NCBI GenBank assembly: GCA_017794825.1
Contig: CP051237.1
Location: 3,678,501-3,742,500, forward strand
Source of the DNA: Pararhizobium sp.
GTDB taxonomy: Bacteria; Pseudomonadota; Alphaproteobacteria; Rhizobiales; Rhizobiaceae
Length of the DNA: 64,000 bases
Direction of reading: 5' to 3'
Shown here: piece after piece, positions 31,096 to 39,762 of the stretch
Numbering within the stretch: the stretch's first letter is position 1
Layout: each line of letters begins with the position of its first letter
Notes under the pieces: model-generated
What the model saw: the letters and a program-made list of their open reading frames with translations, nothing else
The model's database searches: none
Told to the model about the DNA's origin: nothing
Program-made: the position numbers and the translations under genes

Positions 31096-31794
31096 TTATT
31101 CTACACTCAGGCGGTATCCAATGCCCCTGACCGTCTGAAGCCACATCGGATTGGCCGGATCGTCCTCGATCTTGCGGCGCAACCGGTTGATCTGGACGTC
31201 GATCGTCCGTTCTCCGATGCCGATGTCGTTGCCGACCAGTTCGTGGCGCGGAATGGTCTCGCCGGGGCGTTCGGCGAAATGAACCATGATTTCCTGCTCG
31301 CGGTCGGTCAGACGGATCACATTGGCTCCGCGCTTGAGTTCGCGCCGTGCGAGGCCGAACGTGTAGGGGCCAAAAACGATCTGCTCGATCTTCTGAATAT
31401 CCACCGGGCCGCCGCGTTTCAGGATATTGTTGATGCGCAGAACCAGTTCGCGCGGATCGAAAGGCTTGGGCAGGTAGTCATCGGCGCCGGCTTCCAGGCC
31501 TTCCAGGCGATGGTCTATTTCAGCGAGCGCCGTCAGCATGAGGATCGGGACGTCGCGCACCTCGCGAAGGGATTTCGTCAGGTTCACGCCGTTTTCACCG
31601 GGCATCATCACGTCGACGATGAGCAGGTCGAATTCAAGGCCGGCCAGCTTTCGGCGCGCTTCCGTTGCATCACTCGCGGCCGTGACGCGGTAGCCTTGCT
31701 CGGTGAGGTACCGATTGAGCAGATCCCTGATGCGGGTGTCGTCGTCTATGACAAGAAGATGCGCCGCGTCGTCGGAGAGGGGTTTTGCAGCCAT
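31096..31794 (-). CDS. petR: OmpR-family response regulator, PetR-like
   Basis: 232 residues: receiver domain with acidic pocket LLVIDDD, phospho-acceptor D61 (LIVDVMMP) and conserved KPFDPREL lysine, then a winged-helix DNA-binding domain ending in the standard VRGIGYRLS. Together with the MarR gene 21 nt upstream it matches the PetP-PetR pair first described in Rhodobacter as needed for cytochrome bc1 expression and growth. The symbol is by resemblance. Unlike a textbook operon it also has a kinase gene beside it. Confidence 0.88.
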   Translation of the reverse strand: MAAKPLSDDAAHLLVIDDDTRIRDLLNRYLTEQGYRVTAASDATEARRKLAGLEFDLLIVDVMMPGENGVNLTKSLREVRDVPILMLTALAEIDHRLEGLEAGADDYLPKPFDPRELVLRINNILKRGGPVDIQKIEQIVFGPYTFGLARRELKRGANVIRLTDREQEIMVHFAERPGETIPRHELVGNDIGIGERTIDVQINRLRRKIEDDPANPMWLQTVRGIGYRLSVE

Positions 31795-31815
31795 GCGATC
31801 GTCCTTCTTCTGCTC

Positions 31816-32298
31816 TCAATCCGTATCGGTCATCCCTTGCAGGAACGCCTTGACCATATCACGGCCTTGCGGATCAAGCGCACTAAGTGCTCTGGCTATG
31901 CGGCGAGACTGTGGCCGCGCCAGTTCGAGCGCCAGTTCGCGCCCCTTCAGGGTGGGGTACAGACGACGCTGTCGACGGTCTTTCGGACCCACGACCTGGT
32001 GGATATAGCCTGAATCGACCAGTTGCTTGAGAACCCGCGCGAGACTCTGCTTGGTGATGCGCAGCGTGTCGAGAAGGTCGGCGACGGTCATTCCCGGCTG
32101 CCGGTTGACGAAATGCACCACACGGTGGTGGGCCCGCCCGAATCCGGACTTTTCCAGAATGGCGTCGGGATCGGATGTAAAGTCGCGATAGGCGAAGAAA
32201 AATTGTTCGATAAGATCGAAATCAATGCCCTCGGCGTCCGGAATCGGACCTGTTACGGTGTCTTCCGCTGACGTCTTTCTTGCCTGATCGGATGACAT
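31816..32298 (-). CDS. petP: MarR-family regulator, PetP-like
   Basis: 160 residues from ATG 32298, preceded by GAGGGGAAAT; an ATG at 32337 would place the coding start across the operator palindrome. The MarR winged helix is visible (PGMTVADLLDTLRITKQSLARVLKQLVDSGYIHQ, then the DRRQRRLYPTLKG wing). It shares strand and spacing with the PetR-like regulator, as in Rhodobacter petPR. Two sequence repeats around its start suggest autoregulation. Confidence 0.88.
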   Translation of the reverse strand: MSSDQARKTSAEDTVTGPIPDAEGIDFDLIEQFFFAYRDFTSDPDAILEKSGFGRAHHRVVHFVNRQPGMTVADLLDTLRITKQSLARVLKQLVDSGYIHQVVGPKDRRQRRLYPTLKGRELALELARPQSRRIARALSALDPQGRDMVKAFLQGMTDTD

Positions 32299-32305
32299 AT
32301 GGTCA
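32293..32305. promoter_or_regulatory. Possible second MarR site over the petP-like start
   Basis: TGAC-ATATG-GTCA, an imperfect palindrome overlapping the chosen start codon. It repeats the TGACATAT half of the main site 39 bp away, so binding here could block translation initiation or transcription of the regulator's own gene. Confidence 0.45.
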
Positions 32306-32314
32306 TTTCCCCTC

Positions 32315-32341
32315 AAATATGTCAGCCTTGTTGACATATTT
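32315..32341. promoter_or_regulatory. Candidate MarR operator between petP-like gene and ilvE
   Basis: Perfect 10-bp arms AAATATGTCA (32315-32324) and TGACATATTT (32332-32341) separated by 7 nt, 17-43 bp upstream of the chosen MarR start and about 165 bp upstream of ilvE. Size, AT-rich arms and position fit a MarR operator. Autoregulation is the simplest reading; control of ilvE is possible. Confidence 0.65.
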
Positions 32342-32504
32342 TCATGCTATTGCTAGCGTCGCCGGGCGTCAAGGATTTGGCGCCGTGGCCGGATCTTCCT
32401 CGTAACATTCAACGATGGACAACTCCTAGCGGGTTTTATACGGAAACAAGAAGGTCCCGCAATCAAAACAACCAGGCTAGCTTCAAGCGCCGGAGGAAAA
32501 CGCA

Positions 32505-33395
32505 ATGGCATCGGCTCCTTTCGATCAACTCGATGGACACATATGGTTCAATGGAGAATTCGTCTCATGGAAGGACGCGAAGGTGCATGTGCTGACGCAC
32601 GGATTGCACTACGGCAGCAGCGTCTTCGAAGGCGAGCGCGCCTATGGCGGCGAAATCTTCAAGCTTCGCGAGCACACGGAGCGCCTTTTCGAATCGGCGC
32701 GTATTCTCGGCTTCAAGATTCCCTACACGGTCGAGGAGATCGAAGAAGCCTGCAAGACCCTTCTGAAGATGCAGGGCTTCGACGACGCCTACATCCGCCC
32801 TGTCGCATGGCGTGGCAGTGAAATGATGGGTGTTTCCGCGCAGAACAACACGATCAACGTGGCGATCGCGATCTGGCAGTGGCCGTCCTATTTCAAGCCG
32901 GAAGAGCGGCTCAAGGGCATTCGCCTGGACATCGCCCAGTATCGCCGGCCGGATCCGGCTACGGCGCCGAGCAAGGCCAAGGCTGCCGGTCTGTACATGA
33001 TCTGCACCCTGTCCAAGCACGCAGCCGAGGAAAAAGGCTACGCTGACGCATTGATGCTGGACTGGCGCGGTCGCGTGGCGGAAGCAACAGGCGCGAACAT
33101 CTTCTTCGTCAAGGACGGCGTCATTCATACTCCGACGCCCGACTGCTTTCTTGACGGTATCACACGACGGACGGTGATCGATCTTGCGAAAAAGCGCAAT
33201 TACGAAGTTGTCGAACGCACGATCATGCCGGAGGAAATGGCGGATTTCGAGCAGTGCTTCCTGACAGGAACGGCCGCCGAAGTCACGCCGGTTTCAGAAA
33301 TCGGGCCATACCGCTTTACGGTCGGCGAGATTACCGAAAACCTGATGAACGACTACACGAACGCCGTGCAACCGGTCAAACAGGCCGCTGAATAG
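32505..33395 (+). CDS. ilvE: Branched-chain amino acid aminotransferase
   Basis: 296 residues, class IV PLP aminotransferase. It converts the 2-oxo acids of valine, leucine and isoleucine to amino acids. The PLP lysine is K159 in KAKAAGLYM, and EATGANIFFVKDG plus LDGITRRTVIDLAK are the class signatures. GGAGG lies upstream of the ATG. It is divergent from the MarR gene with a palindrome in between. The related ilvD is at 3260. Confidence 0.95.
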   Translation: MASAPFDQLDGHIWFNGEFVSWKDAKVHVLTHGLHYGSSVFEGERAYGGEIFKLREHTERLFESARILGFKIPYTVEEIEEACKTLLKMQGFDDAYIRPVAWRGSEMMGVSAQNNTINVAIAIWQWPSYFKPEERLKGIRLDIAQYRRPDPATAPSKAKAAGLYMICTLSKHAAEEKGYADALMLDWRGRVAEATGANIFFVKDGVIHTPTPDCFLDGITRRTVIDLAKKRNYEVVERTIMPEEMADFEQCFLTGTAAEVTPVSEIGPYRFTVGEITENLMNDYTNAVQPVKQAAE

Positions 33396-33459
33396 CAGGC
33401 GGTTCATGACGGACGCAGGGCGTCGCGCCTGACGGCGTCGCGTCTTCGGAGGAATTTCA

Positions 33460-34113
33460 ATGGGTCAGCTTCAGGCGGGGATCATACCGGTCACCGCATT
33501 CCAGCAGAATTGCACCATCCTGTTCGATTCCGAGAGCAAGAAGGGCGTCGTTATCGATCCGGGCGGCGATGTGGACCAGATCAGTGACGTGATCGAGAAG
33601 AACGCCATCGATGTGACGGCGATCTGGCTGACCCACGGACATATCGATCACGCCGGAGGCGCGATGGACCTCAAGGAAGCGCTTGGCGTGGAGGTTATCG
33701 GTCCGCATCGCGACGACCTGCCGCTGCTGAGGGGGCTGGAGGATCAGGCGGCGATGTTCGGCCTGGACGGCGCCGTCAGGAACGTCACGCCCGACAAATG
33801 GCTGGAGGAAGGTGAGAGCGTCGCCTTCGACGGCCACAGCTTCGAGGTTTATCACTGTCCTGGCCATGCGCCAGGCCACGTCATTTATTACAATCGGGCT
33901 GCGAAATTCGCCCATGTCGGCGATGTGCTGTTTCGCGGGTCTATCGGCAGAACCGATCTTCCAGGCGGCGACCATCAACAGCTGCTGGAATCCATCCGAA
34001 CGAAGGTGTTTCCGCTCGGCGACGACGTCGGCTTCATCTGTGGCCACGGACCCGGCGGAAGGATTGGCGAGGAACGCCGCACCAATCCTTTCCTGACCGG
34101 GCTGTCAGCCTGA
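33460..34113 (+). CDS. MBL-fold metallo-hydrolase, glyoxalase II-like
   Basis: 217 residues. The zinc-binding THGHIDHAGG motif (H59, H61, D63, H64) and the later CPGHAPGH, GDVLFRGSIGRTDLPGGDH and CGHGPGG segments define a YcbL/glyoxalase II-like enzyme; the GRTDLPGGD insertion favours the YcbL branch that hydrolyses thioesters such as lactoylglutathione. Real substrate not known. It is preceded by GGAGGAA, 64 bp after ilvE. Confidence 0.9.
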   Translation: MGQLQAGIIPVTAFQQNCTILFDSESKKGVVIDPGGDVDQISDVIEKNAIDVTAIWLTHGHIDHAGGAMDLKEALGVEVIGPHRDDLPLLRGLEDQAAMFGLDGAVRNVTPDKWLEEGESVAFDGHSFEVYHCPGHAPGHVIYYNRAAKFAHVGDVLFRGSIGRTDLPGGDHQQLLESIRTKVFPLGDDVGFICGHGPGGRIGEERRTNPFLTGLSA

Positions 34114-34119
34114 GACGAT

Positions 34120-34617
34120 CTATCTCACGACGCAGAAGTGATCCAGGCCGTCGTATCCGCGGTATGTGCCTCTGGACGCGTCGAACGAGCGGTACTTGTT
34201 TGCGCAGTAGCGGTACCATCCGTCGCTCCAGGGTTCGACGCCCGCGGCGGGTCCGCTTGTGCGGTATCCGGCCGGAGGAGGAGCAGACGGCGCAGGCAGG
34301 GGATTGTTGTATGATCCGGGCCGGTTGCTTTCCACGATGGCGCCGCCGATGATGGCCCCGGTCGCAAGCCCAAGCACGCCGAGGGCGACCGCGTCGTCCC
34401 CATAATAGTAGCCGCGAGGACCGTAATAGGCGCGCGGACCGTACCAATAGGGACGGGGCCCATATCTCGGTCCCCAGCGCGGATAAGGCGCCTTGTGCCA
34501 ATTACCGTAGTGCTTGTGCGGCGGAGGCGGTCCGCCCGCATTTGCGCCGCTCAGGGGCATCATGACCGAAACCGACATGGCCATAACGGCCAGAAGCGAT
34601 TTATTGAGCAAGTTCAT
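34120..34617 (-). CDS. BA14K family protein
   Basis: 165 residues with a signal peptide (to about ANAG), then a Pro/Tyr/Gly-rich stretch, a short hydrophobic glycine-zipper segment (ALGVLGLATGAIIGGAIV) and a C-terminal BA14K domain whose WYRYCANKYRSFDASRGTYR and GYDGLDHFC are diagnostic. The Brucella homologue is an immunoreactive lectin-like protein; Cys in the domain may pair. It is on its own transcript, convergent with the MBL gene (6 bp apart). Confidence 0.9.
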   Translation of the reverse strand: MNLLNKSLLAVMAMSVSVMMPLSGANAGGPPPPHKHYGNWHKAPYPRWGPRYGPRPYWYGPRAYYGPRGYYYGDDAVALGVLGLATGAIIGGAIVESNRPGSYNNPLPAPSAPPPAGYRTSGPAAGVEPWSDGWYRYCANKYRSFDASRGTYRGYDGLDHFCVVR

Positions 34618-34931
34618 GTTTCCATTCCCGCATTTGCATCATTCCGAGAAACGGATATTTCGATGCATCCGTTCCCGGCATTATGGAATCTTTTAGCTGA
34701 ACGGAATCTGAACGGACAAATTCGGTTATCCTGTGGCGCCCCTGAATTTTACGGGAGCGCCGCCATTCATTGCGCCGTGGTTTCCGGAACGCGCTCGATT
34801 TCATCCGCTCCGCGGATGAGGAGAGACGCGCCTGTCGCCGTGGTCGGAAAGCATGATTGTCGCGATGAACCGCAACTGAACGTAGATCCAATCAATAACG
34901 AATTTTTGAATCGATGCGGCTTTTGCCGCCC
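34618..34931. other. Intergenic region upstream of the BA14K gene
   Basis: 314 bp downstream of the amino-acid-binding protein gene. It contains an inverted AACGGAT (34650-34656) / ATCCGTT (34667-34673), an 11-bp-spaced direct repeat CTGAACGGA at 34697-34705 and 34708-34716, and a hairpin GGCGC-CCC / GGG-A-GCGCC at 34735-34761. The ACGGA-type motifs upstream of BA14K look like binding sites of an OmpR-type regulator. Confidence 0.45.
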
Positions 34932-35948
34932 CTATCGTATCGGCGGAGCGTAAATGAGGCCGCCATCTGTCCACAGGGCGTTCAAACCCCGCGAAACGCC
35001 AAGCGGCGTGTCCGGACCCACATTGCGATTGAAGATCTCACCGTAGTTTCCAACATGTCTGATAACGTTGTACGCCCACGCGTTGTCCAGTCCGATGGCG
35101 TCTCCGAATGCGCCTTCCATACCGAGAAGCCGTCTGATCGCGGGATTCCCGGTGGACTTCATCTCATCGACATTCGCCCGGGTGACGCCAAGCTCTTCGG
35201 CGTTGATCAAGGCGTTGAGAACCCATCTGGCGATGTTGAACCACTGATCGTCGCCCTGGCGAACAACGGGTCCAAGAGGTTCCTTCGAGATGATTTCCGG
35301 CAGGATCACATGGGCCTGCGGATCGGTCAGCTTCTGCCGGTTGGCGGCAAGTCCGGATGCGTCGGTTGTGTAGACGTCGCACCGGCCGGCGTCGTAGGCC
35401 TGGGTCACCTCGTCGTTCTTTTCAAAGGCGACCAATTCGTAAGGCATGTTATTGAGACGAAAGAAGTCGGCCACGTTCAGTTCGGTGGTGGTGCCTGTCG
35501 CGCTGCAGATGGTGGCATTCGACAGTTCTAGCGCCGATTTGACGCCGAGATCCTTGCGCACCATCATGGCCTGTCCGTCATAGTACATGACGCCGACGAA
35601 ATTGGCGCCCAGCGCGGTGTCCCGGGACATGGTCCAGGTTGTCGTGCGCGACAACAGGTCGATTTCGCCCGATTGAAGCGCCGTGAACCGTTCCGGCGAA
35701 GACAGAGGGCGAAATATGACGGCTTGCGGGTCGCCGAAGATCGCGGCCGCGACGGCGCGGCAGTAGTCGACGTCAAATCCGATCCAGACACCCTTGCTGT
35801 CGGGATTCGAAAATCCGGGATTGCCCTGGCTGACCCCGCACACAAGACGCCCATTTTCCCGAACCGTATCCAGGGTCGTCGCCGTCGCAGACGTAGTGCT
35901 CAATGCTAGGCCGGTGGTGATAAAAAGATTGAGGAGCGCGGTTTTCAT
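34932..35948 (-). CDS. Amino-acid ABC transporter substrate-binding protein (AapJ-like), orphan
   Basis: 338 residues with a signal peptide (to about ATAT), then the periplasmic binding protein fold of the general L-amino-acid family: TLDTVRENGRLVCGVSQGNPGFS, GFDVDYCRAVAAAIFGD and LSRTTTWTMSRD match AapJ/BztA. Normally AapJ is followed by aapQ, aapM and aapP; none lies next to this gene (cspA is on one side and BA14K on the other). It may feed a permease encoded elsewhere or act as a receptor. Confidence 0.9.
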   Translation of the reverse strand: MKTALLNLFITTGLALSTTSATATTLDTVRENGRLVCGVSQGNPGFSNPDSKGVWIGFDVDYCRAVAAAIFGDPQAVIFRPLSSPERFTALQSGEIDLLSRTTTWTMSRDTALGANFVGVMYYDGQAMMVRKDLGVKSALELSNATICSATGTTTELNVADFFRLNNMPYELVAFEKNDEVTQAYDAGRCDVYTTDASGLAANRQKLTDPQAHVILPEIISKEPLGPVVRQGDDQWFNIARWVLNALINAEELGVTRANVDEMKSTGNPAIRRLLGMEGAFGDAIGLDNAWAYNVIRHVGNYGEIFNRNVGPDTPLGVSRGLNALWTDGGLIYAPPIR

Positions 35949-36198
35949 GCGTTCTCTTCCTCCCTTTGAATAACTTTGAAAATATCCAGTGTTTGCAACT
36001 AGTAATTGTATTCAGTCGACGGCGCTATTGGAAGAGCCGACGCTCGCCAAGCGAACAATTTTCCTGAGGTTATGGGAGCAGGGGCGCAGGCGCCGCGGGC
36101 AGGCGTCTATCCGGTCGCAGGCGCAACCGACGTCTAGTTAGCGCACAGGGCGGCAAAAGCGCCGGAGGCTGCTCGAAATATTGGCGATGGAAAAGGAA

Positions 36199-36221
36199 AA
36201 CGCCCGGGAGCGCCGGGCGTT
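36199..36221 (-). terminator. Rho-independent terminator of cspA
   Basis: Stem AACGCCCGG (36199-36207) / CCGGGCGTT (36213-36221) with a 5-nt loop. On the minus strand it is followed by a T-rich run (TTTTCCTTTTCC). It lies 18 nt after the cold-shock gene stop. Confidence 0.85.
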
Positions 36222-36238
36222 CTCACATCTCAGTCTGA

Positions 36239-36454
36239 TCAGCCGACGATCGACAGGTTGACCGCTTTCGGTCCCTTGCCGCGTCTGTCGGGTTCCGTGT
36301 CGAAACTTACTTTCTGGTTTTCCATCAGGGACTCGAGACCCGAATCCTTCAGTGCGGAAATATGCACGAAAATATCCGACGCGCCATTGTCCGGCTTGAT
36401 AAAGCCGAAACCCTTGTCGGTATTGAAAAACTTCACAGTGCCAGTCTCGGCCAT
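36239..36454 (-). CDS. cspA: Cold-shock protein, CspA family
   Basis: 71 residues from ATG 36454, with AGGA upstream; the frame extends 13 codons further but that part is unlike the family. The RNA-binding motifs KGFGFIKPD (RNP1) and DIFVHIS (RNP2) are intact. Csp proteins melt RNA structure and act as transcription antiterminators. A long upstream region (about 337 bp to the next gene) leaves room for a regulated leader. Confidence 0.95.
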   Translation of the reverse strand: MAETGTVKFFNTDKGFGFIKPDNGASDIFVHISALKDSGLESLMENQKVSFDTEPDRRGKGPKAVNLSIVG

Positions 36455-36791
36455 GCTTTCAGGTCCTCTTTGCTCCGCAGGTCGATTACCCACATATCTT
36501 GGTGTTACCCGTTTCCGGGCAAGGCAGGCAGTTCTCGAATTGGTGAGGAAAGGTCCCTGTTATCGTGATTCTGGCGGTTTCAACGACCGGCTAGCTTATC
36601 ACCCGGACTGTTATGCGTCTCCGGTCCGCATGGCTTTCAATAGGTTTTCCCGTGTTCGCAGATTTGCCCGAACGATGCGTACAGTGATGCAGGTTGTGGA
36701 ATTTGGCAAGAGAAAGTTTTATGACGATTCCCGATTTGAGTGTTCTGGCTCGCTTAAAGTATTGATAATTAACTCAATAAATATATTTTCG
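36455..36791. other. Intergenic region upstream of cspA
   Basis: 337 bp between cspA and the EamA gene, which points toward it. The half near 36700-36790 is AT-rich. A long untranslated leader is plausible for a cold-shock gene, but I see no defined structure. Confidence 0.35.
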
Positions 36792-37703
36792 TTAGTCGGC
36801 TGCATGGTCTCGCATGAGCTTGTTTCGTGTCAGAGGAACGATTTCGACCGCCAGAATTGCCAAAAAAATGAGCAGACAACCAAAGTAGCCCGCTATGGTA
36901 AATCGTTCCGAAAGCAGGATTGCGCCAAAGAGAGCGGCGAAAAGCGCCTCCGAAGACAGGCAGATAGCCGCCTGCGCAGGGGTCGTATAGCGCTGGCCGA
37001 CCGCCTGCAGCGAGAAGGCCAGGCCGCTGGCGAAAATTCCGGAGTAGAGAATTTCCGGCGCCGCGGCGACGATCACATCCTCGGTTATGGGCTCTGTCGC
37101 CAGGGCGACCCCGAGAGCAAGCGCGGCGCAGACAGCGAACTGTACGCTCGAAAGCGCGAGCGGGCGACCCGAAGATTGCCCGAAATATCCAATCAGCGTA
37201 ACCTGGATCGCGAAGAAGACAGCGCACAGGATCGTCAAGAGGTCGCCGGACGAAAGACCGGTCATTTTCCCGCTGCTCAGCAGCCAGATGCCGCCGAAGG
37301 CCACCGCCGAGGCCGGCCAAATGACGGCGTGCGGCCGCTGTCGGAGAAAGATGACGGACAGCACCGGAACAAAGATTACGTACAGTCCGGTCAGAATTCC
37401 GGAATTGGTCACGCTGGTGGACAGAAGACCAACTTGCTGGCTGGCCATTCCGAGAAACAGGACGAGCCCGATCCAGGCGAATCCGGTGATGGACGCCCGG
37501 TGCAGCTTGCCGGGCGCGCGTCTGGCTTCGATAAGAGCAAAGGGCAGGCAGACGAGCGTCGCCAATACGAAGCGCAGGCCTATGAAGTAAAACGGGCCAA
37601 TGTCCTTCATTGCCGTCGACTGAGCGACGAAACCGGCGCCCCAGACTGCGCCGGCCAGCAACAACAGCAAATTGGCCTGCGCCCGACCCATCGTGCTCAC
37701 CAT
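36792..37703 (-). CDS. DMT-family (EamA) permease
   Basis: 303 residues with ten expected membrane helices in two EamA halves (about residues 12-140 and 155-290). GLRFVLATLVCLPFALIEARR and LSSEALFAALFGAILLSERFT match the drug/metabolite transporter superfamily, which exports amino acids, metabolites or drugs. Substrate not assignable. Its start is separated from the 42-residue gene by about 90 bp; all three genes here run on the minus strand. Confidence 0.88.
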   Translation of the reverse strand: MVSTMGRAQANLLLLLAGAVWGAGFVAQSTAMKDIGPFYFIGLRFVLATLVCLPFALIEARRAPGKLHRASITGFAWIGLVLFLGMASQQVGLLSTSVTNSGILTGLYVIFVPVLSVIFLRQRPHAVIWPASAVAFGGIWLLSSGKMTGLSSGDLLTILCAVFFAIQVTLIGYFGQSSGRPLALSSVQFAVCAALALGVALATEPITEDVIVAAAPEILYSGIFASGLAFSLQAVGQRYTTPAQAAICLSSEALFAALFGAILLSERFTIAGYFGCLLIFLAILAVEIVPLTRNKLMRDHAAD

Positions 37704-37794
37704 GCCTGCGATCCGAAACCGGTCACGCCCTATCAGGAGACGGCGTCTCGGGCAAGCAGCAGGCCGTTACGCCCTGCGCTCAGGCGCGACGCAG

Positions 37795-37923
37795 TCAGAA
37801 GATGACGGTCAGGTTCAAAAACAGGGCAACGCACGAGAACACCGCGAAGGCGCAAAGATAGAAGCGGGTTCGCGTCTGCTTTTCCCTGCTGTGCTTTTCC
37901 ACATAGTCAATGTCCGACTGCAT
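37795..37923 (-). CDS. Predicted small membrane protein
   Basis: 42 residues from ATG 37923, preceded by GAGGGTGGGTTA. A charged N-terminal half (MQSDIDYVEKHSREKQTRTR) is followed by one hydrophobic helix (FYLCAFAVFSCVALFLNLTVIF) reaching the C-terminus. The longer open frame to 38388 is the shadow of aatA. Length, charge layout and Shine-Dalgarno support a real small protein; function unknown. Confidence 0.55.
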   Translation of the reverse strand: MQSDIDYVEKHSREKQTRTRFYLCAFAVFSCVALFLNLTVIF

Positions 37924-38125
37924 TAACCCACCCTCGCATCTGCTTAGCCAGACAAAATAGAAAGGGAAATTCGGTCGGATAAAGGGCCGAATTGCGGCCT
38001 TCTCGCGATAAGTTTGTGACTGCTGCAGAAACGTTATAGTTGTATCGACGCTGCCCTTTATGCGCCTTGCGTTCGGGTCGCTTTTCGCAATAGATATGAT
38101 CCCCGTTCCACCTGCATCCCGATAA

Positions 38126-39346
<1,221 letters not shown>

Positions 39347-39454
39347 CCACCGTCCGCAATACCGCTTGGAGGGCGCTGTCATCATTTTGACAGGCTCTCT
39401 CGCGGACAAGGGCTAGCAATCCGCCAATGCGGCGTCATTTCTATAGTGGAGCTA

Positions 39455-39574
39455 AAAAAAACGGGCCTGGAGATTGCTCTCCGGCCCGAAGCGGGAAGGT
39501 TTATAAAACGAAACCTCCAGAGGGGAACAGCTAACAAGGTGGTACTGGGAGGAAAGCCACCCGGTTGTTAGCCA
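39455..39574 (-). ncRNA. abcR: Candidate trans-acting small RNA, AbcR/alpha-r15-like
   Basis: About 120 nt on the minus strand. A sigma70-type promoter sits just upstream. The first hairpin pairs GCTAACAA and TTGTTAGC plus GGTGG/CCACC, presenting a loop CTTTCCTCCCAGTA rich in anti-Shine-Dalgarno CCTCCC. A second CCTC-containing single strand follows, then a terminator hairpin (CGGGCC-T-GGAG / CTCC-GGCCCG at 39462-39488) and eight Ts (39454-39461). Size, loop and location directly beyond lsrB/vtlR match AbcR RNAs, which repress ABC-transporter mRNAs with Hfq in Agrobacterium, Sinorhizobium and Brucella. Family name is inferred; the RNA itself is well supported. Confidence 0.72.
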
Positions 39575-39579
39575 TCCCC

Positions 39580-39608
39580 GATATGTTGGTTTCGGAGGTA
39601 TTTATCAA
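39580..39608 (-). promoter_or_regulatory. Sigma70-type promoter of the candidate sRNA
   Basis: On the minus strand TTGATA (39608-39603), 17-nt spacer, CATATC (39585-39580). The -35 is 5/6 identical to TTGACA; the -10 is weaker, close to the CTATAT-like form common in rhizobia. Transcription should start near 39575-39573. Confidence 0.55.
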
Positions 39609-39626
39609 TAGAAAGGGCCGCATATC

Positions 39627-39648
39627 AGCTATGCGTTTTTGCATAGCT
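39627..39648. promoter_or_regulatory. Perfect palindrome upstream of the sRNA promoter, likely LysR (LsrB/VtlR) site
   Basis: Arms AGCTATGC (39627-39634) and GCATAGCT (39641-39648) with a 6-nt spacer, centred about 63 bp upstream of the predicted sRNA start, the usual place for a LysR recognition site. The core reads T-N11-A-like. In Brucella VtlR is reported to activate abcR2 directly; the same circuit is inferred here. Confidence 0.55.
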
Positions 39649-39762
39649 CAGCCGTTGGTTGTAGTTTCTCAAGGGGTTTCCATTAAAAAAGGGGTGGAAA
39701 TCGCGCTGAGAACGCTCCGAATGAGGCTTCAATTTCCTGTTGATAAGTAGCGCCGACGGCGC

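Noticed and set aside
39565..39750. 61-residue ORF on the plus strand in the lsrB-sRNA region
   Set aside because: It overlaps the predicted sRNA, its promoter and its palindrome, has no ribosome binding site, and lacks recognisable features.
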